A stretch of DNA of 64,000 nt from Enterocloster aldenensis (lineage in GTDB: Bacteria; Bacillota; Clostridia; Lachnospirales; Lachnospiraceae): NCBI RefSeq assembly GCF_003434055.1, contig NZ_QVEX01000018.1, positions 32,597 to 96,596 of the forward strand, given 5' to 3'. The notes below the pieces were generated by a model, which saw nothing but the letters and a program-made list of their open reading frames with translations, had not been told where the DNA came from and did no database searches. A program made the position numbers and the translations under genes. Positions 36,855 through 45,086 of this stretch are shown here, in pieces. The first letter of the stretch is position 1; each line of letters begins with the position of its first letter.

Positions 36855-37655
36855 TTATCCTTCAAAATCATCCAGCCCCTCCAAATCCAGGTCCATCTCA
36901 CCGCCCTCCTGTTCCAGGGCTTCGATTTCCATGTCCCCAAAGGTTTCTTCCTGCTTCAGCTGGATTTTTCCTATCTTCATCAGTTCCAGCACGGCCAGAA
37001 AGGTAACCACCACCTCCAGCTTGTCAGCCTGTCCCTCCAGAAGCTGTCTGAAGCTGAAATGCCTCCTGCTTCTGGCAAAGGTCAAAAGCTGGCCAATCTT
37101 CTGCTCCAGGCTTATGGGTTCCCTTTTAATGGTTCCGAAATTACTTCTGATTGGGTCTATCTTGTCCTCTTTGCGCTTCATGACCTGTTCGAAAATCCGC
37201 TGAAGCTTTGCAAGGGTCAACCCGTCCAGCAGCTTATCCAGGTCCACCGGAGGTTCGTATCTGGCGACCTCCGGCGGCAGGGTAGGGCTTTTATATAAAT
37301 GCTTCAGGGCGCCGTCCTCCCTGTCAGCCAGCTCATCCGCCATCAGTTTATACCGTTTATATTCCAGCAGCCTCTGTACCAATTCAGCCCTGGGGTCAAT
37401 CTCCTCCCCTTCCTCGTCCAATTCCTTGGGGAGAAGCATTTTCGCCTTGATATCCAGCAGGGTGGCTGCCATCACCAGGAACTCGCTGACCACATTCAGG
37501 TCCTCCCGTTCCATATGGCGCACATAATCCAGGTACTGTGCCGTGATTTCCACAATGGGGATATCATAGATATTAACTTTATTCTTCTCAATCAGATGGA
37601 GTAAAAGGTCAAGAGGCCCTTCAAAATTCTCCAGTTTGTATGATATTGTCTCCAT
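36855..37655 (-). CDS. scpA: Segregation and condensation protein A
   Basis: A 266-residue kleisin. The N-terminal ISYKLENFEGPLDLLLHLIEKNKVNIYDIPI is diagnostic, followed by VSEFLVMAATLLDIKAKMLLP and the C-terminal winged helix (VVVTFLAVLELMKIGKIQLKQEETFGDMEI). It bridges the SMC heads with ScpB. It sits between a metallophosphoesterase gene (47-nt gap) and scpB. Confidence 0.96.
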   Translation of the reverse strand: METISYKLENFEGPLDLLLHLIEKNKVNIYDIPIVEITAQYLDYVRHMEREDLNVVSEFLVMAATLLDIKAKMLLPKELDEEGEEIDPRAELVQRLLEYKRYKLMADELADREDGALKHLYKSPTLPPEVARYEPPVDLDKLLDGLTLAKLQRIFEQVMKRKEDKIDPIRSNFGTIKREPISLEQKIGQLLTFARSRRHFSFRQLLEGQADKLEVVVTFLAVLELMKIGKIQLKQEETFGDMEIEALEQEGGEMDLDLEGLDDFEG

Positions 37656-37702
37656 GTGCCCACCTGTCCTGCTTCTTATTACAATTCAGCCACTTTATAT
37701 TA

Positions 37703-38602
37703 TCACAGATTATCTGCCTTTTCAAACATTCCCTGTTTCTTTTTCAGGTATATCACCGCCAGCTGGGGCCGGTTGTTCAGGCGTATGTTAATGGAGTGGG
37801 TTCCAAGCCCCCGGCTGACAATCATCCGCTTCCCGTCCCGCTCAAAATCCCCTGCGCACCATGGCAGGAAAAACTGGTACTGGGGGGTCATGACCCCTCC
37901 AAGACCTGGAATCCGTATGGTCCCGCCATGAAAATGCCCGGACAGCGTCAAATCAGCGCCCCAGTCAGCGTACGCCTCAAAATACAGCGGCGAATGGGCC
38001 AGCAGGATCCTGAATCTGTCTCCGGGTTCCCCGGCCGGCCCAAGCTTTTTCCTCAGGTATCCCCTTTCCATGTCCGGCAGCTTCTGGTAAAGGGCCTTGC
38101 GGTAAAAATCCTGGTCCAGGTCCACCCCTGTTATAAGGATATCCTCTCCCAGGGGCACGGTATCGTCCTCCAGATAGGTAACCCCCATCTTTTGGAGTGC
38201 ACCCTTATATTCCTCATACAGGTTTCCATAGATATCCCGTCTCCATGTCATGCGGTTTTCATGGTTCCCATTCCCGTAAAAAACAGGATACCTGGCAGCC
38301 AGCTGTTCAAAAAGCCGGAGAGGGACCTGAATGTCCCTGCTTCCTTTTTTGCTCACCATCATATCCCCGCCGCACAGCACGGCATCCGGCTTCAGCCCGT
38401 GGATGGCCTGCACCAGCTTCTGGTTGGTGCAGCCAAATTCATTGTTATGTAAATCTGATAAAAAGACAATTGTCCTGTCCCGGTAAATCTTATCCGATAC
38501 AATGGCTGCAGCCTCCACGGAAAAATGTTTTTTTTCATATTCAGACAGGGCCAGGCAGGCACAGCCCGCCGCGCCTGCCAAGACAGCTGCTTCTCTCCAC
38601 AT
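37703..38602 (-). CDS. Membrane-associated metallophosphoesterase (YaeI/YkuE-like)
   Basis: A ~299-residue calcineurin-like phosphoesterase with one N-terminal helix. Metal-site motifs are in order: FLSDLHNNEFG (D-x-H), LCGGDMMVSKKG (GGD), YGNGNHENRM (GNH), LAHSPLYF (H) and LSGHFHGGTIRIPG (GHxH). The class includes membrane-bound lipid A/UDP-diacylglucosamine-type phosphoesterases; the substrate is unknown. The frame allows an ATG at 38680 that would overlap the upstream HAD gene by 53 nt; ATG 38602, after AGAGGAAG, is preferred. Same run as scpAB. Confidence 0.85.
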   Translation of the reverse strand: MWREAAVLAGAAGCACLALSEYEKKHFSVEAAAIVSDKIYRDRTIVFLSDLHNNEFGCTNQKLVQAIHGLKPDAVLCGGDMMVSKKGSRDIQVPLRLFEQLAARYPVFYGNGNHENRMTWRRDIYGNLYEEYKGALQKMGVTYLEDDTVPLGEDILITGVDLDQDFYRKALYQKLPDMERGYLRKKLGPAGEPGDRFRILLAHSPLYFEAYADWGADLTLSGHFHGGTIRIPGLGGVMTPQYQFFLPWCAGDFERDGKRMIVSRGLGTHSINIRLNNRPQLAVIYLKKKQGMFEKADNL

Positions 38603-38627
38603 ATAATGCTTCTTCCTCTTCCATCTT

Positions 38628-39326
38628 CTAAGTTGTACGTACCGTTCCTGCACCGGCTGGTTCAAACGTCCCGTCCTCAAACAGGCCGATTACATCTGTC
38701 AGGCTGCTGCACATGGCGGTCAGGAGTTTTGACAGTTCCTCATCCGGTTCATCCTGGTCCGGCACCATTACGGGAAGGAATCCCCCTGCATGGGCTGCCT
38801 TTATGCCGTTAAAGCTGTCCTCCAGGATGATGCATCTGCCCGGTTCCTCTCCCAGCATCTTTGCCGCCATAAGGAAAATGGCAGGATCCGGCTTTGCCTC
38901 CTTCACCATATCCCCATATATGTACCCGTCAAAATATCCGTCCAGCCCCGCGCCCTTTACATTGCCCTGGGTCCAGCCTTCGCTGCTGGCCGTGGCAACA
39001 GCCGCCTTCACGCCCTGTTCCTTCAGATAAATAAGCAGTTCCTTCAGCCCCGGCTTTACCGGGACCCCGTTTTCCCTGATCCACTGGTAGGAATACCTGC
39101 GTTTTTCCTCAAATATGGTATCAAAATCCAAGCTGTTTCCAAATTCATTCAGAAACGCTTCCTTTACCTTGTCCGGCTTGCAGCCGCGCAGATCCCTTAA
39201 AAACCCTTTATCCAGGCAGATGCCATATCTCCGGGCCGCCTTTTCCCAGCCCTCCAGTGACAGACGCTCCGTGTCAAACATAAGACCATCCTGGTCAAAT
39301 ATGACTGCATTGATTTTCTTTGCCAT
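38628..39326 (-). CDS. HAD-superfamily hydrolase (beta-phosphoglucomutase-like)
   Basis: A 232-residue HAD protein. The nucleophile motif is NAVIFDQDGLMFDTE (the usual DxD is DQD), motif II is VATASSEG, and motif III/IV is LEDSFNGIKAAHAGG. A helical cap follows the first motif. Members are phosphatases or phosphomutases for small phosphorylated metabolites; specificity cannot be read from sequence. ATG 39326 was chosen because AAGGAG lies 9 nt upstream. First gene of the HAD-phosphoesterase-scpA-scpB-ytaF run, with a strong promoter carrying a long palindrome. Confidence 0.88.
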   Translation of the reverse strand: MAKKINAVIFDQDGLMFDTERLSLEGWEKAARRYGICLDKGFLRDLRGCKPDKVKEAFLNEFGNSLDFDTIFEEKRRYSYQWIRENGVPVKPGLKELLIYLKEQGVKAAVATASSEGWTQGNVKGAGLDGYFDGYIYGDMVKEAKPDPAIFLMAAKMLGEEPGRCIILEDSFNGIKAAHAGGFLPVMVPDQDEPDEELSKLLTAMCSSLTDVIGLFEDGTFEPAGAGTVRTT

Positions 39327-39354
39327 CCGATATTCTCCTTCGCCATCACAGCAG

Positions 39355-39389
39355 GGTATAATGTCCGCCATGTCTGCGGACATTATACC
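39355..39389. promoter_or_regulatory. 14-bp perfect inverted repeat covering the -10 and transcript start of the HAD-scpAB run
   Basis: GGTATAATGTCCGC (39355-39368) and its exact inverted copy (39376-39389) flank a 7-nt loop. The minus-strand -10 TATAAT is inside the distal arm. It can be an operator or a 5' mRNA hairpin. Confidence 0.7.
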
Positions 39390-39410
39390 ATCTGTCCCAT
39401 GCTTTGTAAA
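39382..39410 (-). promoter_or_regulatory. Promoter of the HAD-phosphoesterase-scpAB run
   Basis: On the minus strand -35 TTTACA (39405-39410) and -10 TATAAT (39382-39387) are separated by 17 bp; the ATG is about 55 nt downstream. Confidence 0.7.
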
Positions 39411-39460
39411 ATCAAAATTCCCGGGCAGGCCCTTGGCAAAGGGGTCCCCTGGCAGCAGGG

Positions 39461-40060
39461 TCAGGCTTTAAGGTACCACGGTGAAAGCTCCTGGCCTGCG
39501 AAATATCCCTGGTCGTGATGGCAGACCGGGCAGTACTGGGGCGGCTCTTCCCCCTCATAAATGTATCCGCAGTTGGTGCATACCCAGCTATTCTTTTCCT
39601 CCCGCGCATAAAGCCTTCCTTCTCCCAGAAGGTCTGCCAGGTAGCGGAAGCGTTCCCCGTGTGTCTTCTCAATCCCTGCAATCATGCGGAAGGTGGCTGC
39701 AATCTGGGTAAAGCCTTCCTTTTCAGCCACCTCTGCAAAGGATTTGTATACCACGTCATGCTCCTCATATTCATTGTGGGCAGCCGCGTTTAACTGGGCC
39801 AGGGTATTCTTCTCCAGGTCCACCGGATAACCACCGTCAATGAATATGGTTTCCTTATCCAGCGGTTTCAGATAATCATAGAAAATCTCTGCGTGCTCCT
39901 TTTCCTGGTCAGCCGTGTACCGGAATACCATTTCAACCATGGGCATCTTCTGCTCCTTGGCCAGCCCTGCCGCAAAGGTGTAGCGGTTCCTTGCCTGGCT
40001 CTCTCCTGCAAATGCCCGCATCAGGTTTTTTGCTGTCTCGCTTGACTTAAAATCCGTCAT
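39461..40060 (-). CDS. rbr: Rubrerythrin
   Basis: A 199-residue rubrerythrin, a cytoplasmic non-haem diiron peroxidase that protects anaerobes from hydrogen peroxide. The ferritin-like part has paired iron ligands (AFAGESQARNRYTF, DQEKEHAEIFYDYL, NEYEEHDVVYKSF, GIEKTHGERF). The C-terminal rubredoxin-like knuckles are WVCTNCGYIYEGEE and YCPVCHH. ATG 40060 was chosen because AAGGAGG precedes it by 7 nt, although the frame opens earlier. Divergent from the Lys-tailed HTH gene. Confidence 0.95.
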   Translation of the reverse strand: MTDFKSSETAKNLMRAFAGESQARNRYTFAAGLAKEQKMPMVEMVFRYTADQEKEHAEIFYDYLKPLDKETIFIDGGYPVDLEKNTLAQLNAAAHNEYEEHDVVYKSFAEVAEKEGFTQIAATFRMIAGIEKTHGERFRYLADLLGEGRLYAREEKNSWVCTNCGYIYEGEEPPQYCPVCHHDQGYFAGQELSPWYLKA

Positions 40061-40147
40061 ATAAAATCCTCCTTCAGCTATATCTCTTTGTTCACTCCTA
40101 ACTATGCCCAAAAACCTCTCTTTTATTCCCATTTTTACCAATCATCC

Positions 40148-40195
40148 TTGTATTTACGCGGCCTCCATGTTATAATCCGGTTATTGATAATAACC
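40148..40195 (+). promoter_or_regulatory. Promoter and palindrome of the Lys-tailed HTH gene
   Basis: -35 TTGTAT (40148-40153) and -10 TATAAT (40171-40176) are 17 bp apart. Right after the -10 is a 17-bp inverted repeat, GGTTATT-GAT-AATAACC (40179-40195), in the place where an autoregulatory operator would sit. Confidence 0.6.
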
Positions 40196-40216
40196 ACATA
40201 AAGAGGAGGAAACCCT

Positions 40217-40675
40217 ATGATCCGCTATGACCGTCTATGGGTCACCATGGAAGCCTGCGGCATGACCCAGTACAGGCTGATTAAACGGCACAATTTCAGT
40301 GCGGGCCAGATTGGCCGCCTGAAAAAGAACATGCACGTATCCACACACACTCTTGATACCCTGTGCACCATCCTGGGCTGCGGCATCTGCGACATCATAG
40401 AGTATGTCCCGGAAGGCGGCCCCGAGGATGCCCCTGACAGCGGCATGCCCCTTGCTTCGTCCCCGGCCCTCCCACCCGGCGCAACTGTGCCGGTCGGTTC
40501 CAGCTTAACAGCCAGCCAGTCCCAGGCCGCTGAATCCCCGGCCAAGGCAAAAAAATCCGAATCCCCCAAAGGTGATAAGTCCAAGAAAGCCGGGAAGTCA
40601 AAAAAGGGCGATAAGAAGTCTGCCAAAGAGGGCAAGGAAAGTAAGAAAAGCAAGGACAGCAAGAAAAACAAATAA
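40217..40675 (+). CDS. Cro-like HTH protein with a lysine-rich, histone H1-like tail
   Basis: A 152-residue protein. Residues 1-66 are a compact Cro/C1-type HTH domain of the HTH_26 kind (LWVTMEACGMTQYRLIKRH, IGRLKKNMHVSTHTLDTLCTILGCGICDIIEYV). A Pro/Ala/Ser linker follows, and the last ~40 residues are Lys/Ser/Gly-rich (KSKKAGKSKKGDKKSAK and similar), resembling unstructured DNA-binding tails of histone H1-like bacterial proteins. AGAGGAGG precedes the ATG. It may be a sequence-specific regulator with extra non-specific DNA affinity; this is inference. Confidence 0.75.
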   Translation: MIRYDRLWVTMEACGMTQYRLIKRHNFSAGQIGRLKKNMHVSTHTLDTLCTILGCGICDIIEYVPEGGPEDAPDSGMPLASSPALPPGATVPVGSSLTASQSQAAESPAKAKKSESPKGDKSKKAGKSKKGDKKSAKEGKESKKSKDSKKNK

Positions 40676-40721
40676 ACAAGTGCATCCGGTCAGTTAAAAT
40701 CAATAAGCATTCAGCCATATC

Positions 40722-40773
40722 CACAGGCAGTCTGGAAATTATCTCTCATTTCGGGCTGCCTGTTGTTTATTTT
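40722..40773 (+). terminator. Probable terminator of the Lys-tailed HTH gene
   Basis: CAGGCAG (40724-40730) pairs with CTGCCTG (40756-40762), followed by TTGTTTATTTT. Confidence 0.45.
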
Positions 40774-40797
40774 CCACCTTTTTGTAGGATTGTCGGA

Positions 40798-40825
40798 TTT
40801 ACTTTCCATTGCCAGATGATAAAAT
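40798..40825 (+). promoter_or_regulatory. Possible promoter of the left transport/sensing module
   Basis: TTTACT (40798-40803) and TAAAAT (40820-40825) are 16 bp apart, about 50 nt before the binding-protein ATG. Confidence 0.4.
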
Positions 40826-40876
40826 TGACTTATAAGAACAACTGTAAACCAACACATAAGGGAGGAGCGATTTAGA

Positions 40877-42004
40877 ATGAGAAAATTCCAGAAAGTAACC
40901 GCATGTATCATGGCAGCAGCCCTGGCAGCTACCGGATGTTCCGGTGCAGGCGGCGCAAAGGCGCCTGCGGAGCCTGCCAAGACAGAAGCAGCCGGTACCC
41001 AGGCAGATTCCGGCACACAGGAGGATTCCGGCGCACAGGCAGCCGCTTCCGGTGAAGAGGAACCCGTGCTTGTGGTCTACACAGCCCGAAGCGAAGCCTT
41101 GAACAATGCGGTCATCCCCGAGTTTGAGAAGGATACCGGCATCAAGGTGGAGGTTGTGGTTGCCGGTACCGGCGAGCTGTTAAAGAGGGCCCAGTCCGAA
41201 AAGGATAATCCTCTGGGCGATATTTTCTGGGTTGCCGACCAGACCATGCTTTCTTCTTCCAAGGACCTGTTCATGGAATATGTTTCCCCGGAAGACAGCA
41301 ACATGCTGGAGGCCTTCCGCAACAATACCGGATATTTCACACCGGCCTTTGCCGACCCCACTGTCATGATTGTAAATAAGGACTTAAAGGGCGACATGAA
41401 GATTGACGGCTTTGAGGACCTTCTGAATCCTGAATTAAAGGGCAAGATTGCATTCGGCGACCCGGTTAACTCCAGTTCCGCGTTCCAGTCACTGCTGGCC
41501 ATGCTCTACGGCATGGGCAAGGACGGCGACCCGCTGTCAGACCAGGCATGGGACTATGTGGACCAGTTCATTGCCAACCTGGACGGCAAGATGTGCAACA
41601 GTTCCAGCCAGGTATACAAAGGCGTTGCCGAAGGCGAGTACGTGGTGGGCCTGACCTGGGAAGACCCGGCTGCCAACTATGTAAAGGAAGGCGCTGCCGT
41701 TGAAGTGGTATTCCCCAAGGAAGGGGCCATATTCCCCGGAGAATCCGTACAGATCCTAAAGGGCTGCAAACATCCTGAAAACGCCAAGAAGTTCGTGGAT
41801 TACATGCTTTCTGAGAAAATCCAGAACGCAGTGGGTTCCAACCTGACCGTACGGCCTCTTAGAAAAGATGCCACATTGGCTGACTATATGACTCCACAGT
41901 CTGAGATTAAACTGTTTGACAATTACGATGAGGGATGGGTTGCAGAACATAAGGTGGAAATCACCAACCTATTCAGCGAACACATGGAGACTTCCATGGA
42001 TTAA
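40877..42004 (+). CDS. ABC transporter substrate-binding lipoprotein (FbpA/PgtC-like), left module
   Basis: A 375-residue lipoprotein: signal peptide with lipobox ending at Cys21 (LAATGC), then a Gly/Ala/Glu-rich spacer and a type II periplasmic-binding fold. VLVVYTARSEALNNAVIPEFEKDTG, GDIFWVADQTML, LLNPELKGKIAFGDPVNSSSA and YKGVAEGEYVVGLTWED place it with the Fe(III)/phosphonate/phosphoglycerate binding-protein group. The adjacent Tyr pair that ligates iron in FbpA is not seen, so iron is not assumed. It is clearly paralogous to the protein at 54410-55453. GGAGGAG precedes the ATG. First gene of the module SBP-ATPase-permease-kinase-regulator. Confidence 0.88.
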   Translation: MRKFQKVTACIMAAALAATGCSGAGGAKAPAEPAKTEAAGTQADSGTQEDSGAQAAASGEEEPVLVVYTARSEALNNAVIPEFEKDTGIKVEVVVAGTGELLKRAQSEKDNPLGDIFWVADQTMLSSSKDLFMEYVSPEDSNMLEAFRNNTGYFTPAFADPTVMIVNKDLKGDMKIDGFEDLLNPELKGKIAFGDPVNSSSAFQSLLAMLYGMGKDGDPLSDQAWDYVDQFIANLDGKMCNSSSQVYKGVAEGEYVVGLTWEDPAANYVKEGAAVEVVFPKEGAIFPGESVQILKGCKHPENAKKFVDYMLSEKIQNAVGSNLTVRPLRKDATLADYMTPQSEIKLFDNYDEGWVAEHKVEITNLFSEHMETSMD

Positions 42005-42015
42005 TCAGACCATCA

Positions 42016-42060
42016 CGTGCCGGACCTGCCTGTCACCTCTATGCTGAAGGCTCCGGCACG
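42016..42060 (+). promoter_or_regulatory. Intercistronic hairpin after the left binding-protein gene
   Basis: CGTGCCGGA (42016-42024) and TCCGGCACG (42052-42060) form a perfect 9-bp stem with a 27-nt loop, 12 nt after the stop codon. No T-run follows; such hairpins often protect the 3' end of an abundant upstream mRNA segment. Confidence 0.6.
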
Positions 42061-42072
42061 GACAAACAGAAT

Positions 42073-42186
42073 AAGGACTGCCCTGCACCTGACCATTACC
42101 TGCATTGGAACCGTGTGATTGACCGCACAGTTCCAGCCGCCTCCCCCGGCGGGCAGTACCTGTCAGATACGGCAGTCCTTTTCTGT
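42073..42186 (+). ncRNA. Structured RNA element (possible attenuator) between binding-protein and ATPase genes
   Basis: AAGGACTGCC (42073-42082) pairs perfectly with GGCAGTCCTT (42171-42180), and TTCTGT follows. Inside are TGGAACCGTGTG/CGCACAGTTCCA (42106-42117 with 42124-42135, one mismatch, one G-T pair), CCGCC/GGCGG (42137-42141 with 42148-42152) and CTGAC/GTCAG (42089-42093 with 42162-42166). The nested stems suggest a multi-branched RNA ending in a weak terminator-like tail. No known riboswitch class was recognised. Confidence 0.45.
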
Positions 42187-42222
42187 CCCCAAAAACAGGA
42201 TATTGAAGGAGGATTTACAGGT

Positions 42223-43323
42223 ATGAGTGTAGCAATCAGCATTGATAATGTAATCAAACGTTTTGGAAAGGATACCATCATAAACGGCCTGTCCCTGGAT
42301 GTAAGGCCCGGCGAGTTCTTTACCCTTTTAGGCCCCTCGGGCTGCGGCAAGACCACGCTGCTGCGCATGATCATCGGCTTTAACACCATTGAAGGCGGCG
42401 AGATTAAGATTGACGGCAAGATCATCAACGACATCCCCACCAACAAGAGGAACATGGGCATGGTATTCCAGAACTATGCAATCTTCCCCCACATGTCGGT
42501 CCGGGACAATGTGGCATTCGGCCTTAAGAACAGGAAAATACCCCAGGACCAGATAGAGGCCCAGGTAGATGATATCCTGAAGGTAGTGAAGATAGACCAT
42601 CTGAAGAAGAGGATGCCCACCAAGCTCTCCGGCGGCCAGCAGCAGCGCGTTGCCCTGGCAAGGGCCATTGTCATCCACCCGGAAGTCCTTCTCATGGATG
42701 AACCCCTCTCCAACCTGGACGCCAAGCTGCGAGTGGAAATGCGCAATGCCATCAAGCGGATCCAGCAGCAGGTGGGCATCACCACCCTCTATGTAACCCA
42801 TGACCAGGAGGAGGCCCTGGCCGTGTCTGACCGGATTGCGGTGATGAACGGGGGCGTCATCCAGCAGATTGACACCCCAAAGAACATCTACCAGCGCCCG
42901 GCCAACCTTTTCGTATCCACCTTCATCGGGCTTTCCAACATCATGGACGGAACCGTCGACATGTCCCAGGGCGGCACACGGGTCAGGATCGGGGATTACT
43001 CAGTTGCCATGGATAACCTGGATGATGCGGTTTTCCAGGGCCAGCCCGTAAAGGTGTCGGTACGGCCTGAGGAGTTCATCATCAGCCGCAGCAGCCAGGA
43101 GGGCATACCGGCCATTGTGCGCAGCAGCGTATTCCTTGGGGTCACCACCCATTATTTTGTGGAGTCAGAGGACGGCAGGGAGATGGAGGTCATACAGAAC
43201 TCCGATATCTGGGATATCATCCCGGACCACACCCCGGTGCGCCTGGGCGTACAGCCGGCCAAAATCAATGTATTTAACCAGGAAGGCACAAAGAGCCTTA
43301 TTGTCAGGAGGGAGCACGCATGA
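42223..43323 (+). CDS. ABC transporter ATP-binding protein (PotA/FbpC-like), left module
   Basis: A 366-residue importer ATPase. Walker A is GPSGCGKTTLLRMI, the Q-loop is VFQNYAIFPHM, the signature is KLSGGQQQRVALARA, Walker B is VLLMDEPLSNLDAKLR, and the switch His is in YVTHDQEEALAV. The last ~110 residues form a TOBE-type regulatory domain (VKVSVRPEEFIISR). ATG 42223 was chosen because AAGGAGG precedes it by about 10 nt; an upstream in-frame ATG lies inside the structured leader. It overlaps the permease gene by 4 nt (ATGA). Confidence 0.93.
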   Translation: MSVAISIDNVIKRFGKDTIINGLSLDVRPGEFFTLLGPSGCGKTTLLRMIIGFNTIEGGEIKIDGKIINDIPTNKRNMGMVFQNYAIFPHMSVRDNVAFGLKNRKIPQDQIEAQVDDILKVVKIDHLKKRMPTKLSGGQQQRVALARAIVIHPEVLLMDEPLSNLDAKLRVEMRNAIKRIQQQVGITTLYVTHDQEEALAVSDRIAVMNGGVIQQIDTPKNIYQRPANLFVSTFIGLSNIMDGTVDMSQGGTRVRIGDYSVAMDNLDDAVFQGQPVKVSVRPEEFIISRSSQEGIPAIVRSSVFLGVTTHYFVESEDGREMEVIQNSDIWDIIPDHTPVRLGVQPAKINVFNQEGTKSLIVRREHA

Positions 43324-44984
43324 GATATGCAGGAGAGAAAAAACTGAATATTTGGATTGTCATGGCACTGGGAATCCTGGCCTTATTTATTCTCTTCGTG
43401 GTCTATCCCCTGGTCCTGGTGCTTTATAAAAGCGTACTGTCCGAGGACGGACAGCTGAGCTTTGCCTATTTCACCAAATTCTTTGCAAGGAAATATTACT
43501 GGAGCACCCTGGTGGGCAGCTTTAAGGTGACCATCCTGTCCACTGTGGTGGCTGCCTTCCTGGGCCTGGTGATGGCTTATGTGCTGCGCAGCGTACGGAT
43601 TAAGGGAAGCAAGTACCTGAACATACTGATTGTGATTTCCTATCTCTCACCGCCCTTTATCGGCGCCTACGCGTGGATCCAACTCCTGGGCAGGAACGGC
43701 TTCTTCACCAAGATCCTCAATGGGCTGTTCCATGTGAAGCTGGGAGGCATCTATGGGTTTGCAGGCATTGTGCTTGTATTCTCCCTCCAGTCCTTCCCCC
43801 TGGTATACATGTATATCTCGGGAGCCCTTAAGAACCTGGACAATTCCTTGAACGAGGCAGCGGAAAGCCTGGGCTGCACCGCATTCCAGCGGGTGATGCA
43901 GATAATCGTCCCCCTGGTAATGCCCACCATGCTGGCCAGCTCCCTGCTGGTATTCATGAGGGTGTTCTCTGACTTTGGTACCCCCATGCTCATCGGCGAA
44001 GGCTACAAGACGTTCCCGGTACTGATTTACAGCCAGTTCATGGGCGAGGTCAGCACGGACGACCACTTTGCGGCAGCGCTCTGCGTCATTGTCATCGTCA
44101 TTACCCTGGTGCTCTTTTTCCTGCAGCGCTACCTTGGCAACCGTTTCACCTATTCCATGACAGCCCTAAAACCCATGGAGGCGGAAACATGTACCGGCGC
44201 CAGGAATATCCTGTCCCACCTGTTTGTCTACGCAGTGGTACTGGTTGCCATCCTGCCCCAGATCACGGTCATCATCACCTCCTTCCTGGCAACGGGCGGA
44301 GGCACGGTGTACACAGGCGGCTTTTCACTGGAGAACTACAGGAACACCTTATTTTCCAAGAACAACAACAGCGCGATTTTCAACACCTACCTGTTCGGCC
44401 TGTGCGCCATTGCCATTGTGGTGGTGCTGGGAATCCTGATTTCCTACCTGACTGTCAGGAAAAAATCCTTCCTCACAGGCATCCTGGATACGGTCACCAT
44501 GTTCCCATACATCATCCCCGGATCCGTGCTGGGCATCTCCTTCCTGTATGCCTTTAACAACAAGCCCCTGCTGCTCAGCGGCACCGCGGTCATCATCATC
44601 ATTTCCCTGTCCATACGCAGGATGCCCTACACCATCCGTTCCAGCACGGCCATCATCGGACAGATCAGCCCCAGTGTGGAGGAAGCTGCCATCAGCCTTG
44701 GATGTACGGAGACAAAATCCTTTGTCAAGGTAACGGTTCCCATGATGATGTCAGGCGTGCTCTCAGGGGCCATCATGAGCTGGATTACCCTGATCAGTGA
44801 ACTGAGTTCCTCCATCATCCTTTATACCAGCAAGACCCAGACCCTGACCGTGGCCATCTACGCAGAGGTCATCCGCAGTAACTTCGGCAACGCGGCAGCC
44901 TATTCCACCATACTGACACTGACCAGTATTGTTTCCCTGTTAGTGTTCTTTAAGGTTACGGGAAGCAACGATATCAGCATTTAA
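43320..44984 (+). CDS. ABC transporter permease, double-length FbpB-type, left module
   Basis: A 554-residue membrane protein with about 12 helices, made of two fused permease halves. Each half has an EAA loop that contacts the ATPase: EAAESLGCTAFQRVMQIIVPL in the first and EEAAISLGCTETKSFVKVTVP in the second (only part quoted). This layout is typical of Fe(III)/thiamine/phosphonate-type importers, in which one chain replaces the permease dimer. Translationally coupled to the ATPase gene. Substrate unknown. Confidence 0.92.
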   Translation: MRYAGEKKLNIWIVMALGILALFILFVVYPLVLVLYKSVLSEDGQLSFAYFTKFFARKYYWSTLVGSFKVTILSTVVAAFLGLVMAYVLRSVRIKGSKYLNILIVISYLSPPFIGAYAWIQLLGRNGFFTKILNGLFHVKLGGIYGFAGIVLVFSLQSFPLVYMYISGALKNLDNSLNEAAESLGCTAFQRVMQIIVPLVMPTMLASSLLVFMRVFSDFGTPMLIGEGYKTFPVLIYSQFMGEVSTDDHFAAALCVIVIVITLVLFFLQRYLGNRFTYSMTALKPMEAETCTGARNILSHLFVYAVVLVAILPQITVIITSFLATGGGTVYTGGFSLENYRNTLFSKNNNSAIFNTYLFGLCAIAIVVVLGILISYLTVRKKSFLTGILDTVTMFPYIIPGSVLGISFLYAFNNKPLLLSGTAVIIIISLSIRRMPYTIRSSTAIIGQISPSVEEAAISLGCTETKSFVKVTVPMMMSGVLSGAIMSWITLISELSSSIILYTSKTQTLTVAIYAEVIRSNFGNAAAYSTILTLTSIVSLLVFFKVTGSNDISI

Positions 44985-45019
44985 ACCATGATATGGCTGA
45001 AGGACCATCAGAAATATGA

Positions 45020-45056
45020 TATAATCGGAATGTAAGCCAATATGGATCCATATTGG
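45020..45056 (+). promoter_or_regulatory. 20-bp perfect palindrome behind a -10 element, upstream of the sensor kinase gene
   Basis: TATAAT (45020-45025) is followed at 45037-45056 by the palindrome CCAATATGGATCCATATTGG. The -35 region (CTGAAG near 44997) is poor. The palindrome lies 30 nt before the kinase ATG and probably serves as an operator for separate expression of the kinase-regulator pair. Confidence 0.6.
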
Positions 45057-45086
45057 AACGAATCATTTATTTAGAGGAGGGGCCTC

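Noticed and set aside
40877..44984. Naming the left transporter as an Fe(III) uptake system (fbpABC)
   Set aside because: Family resemblance is real, but the paired Tyr iron ligands of FbpA were not seen; related proteins bind phosphonates or phosphoglycerate.
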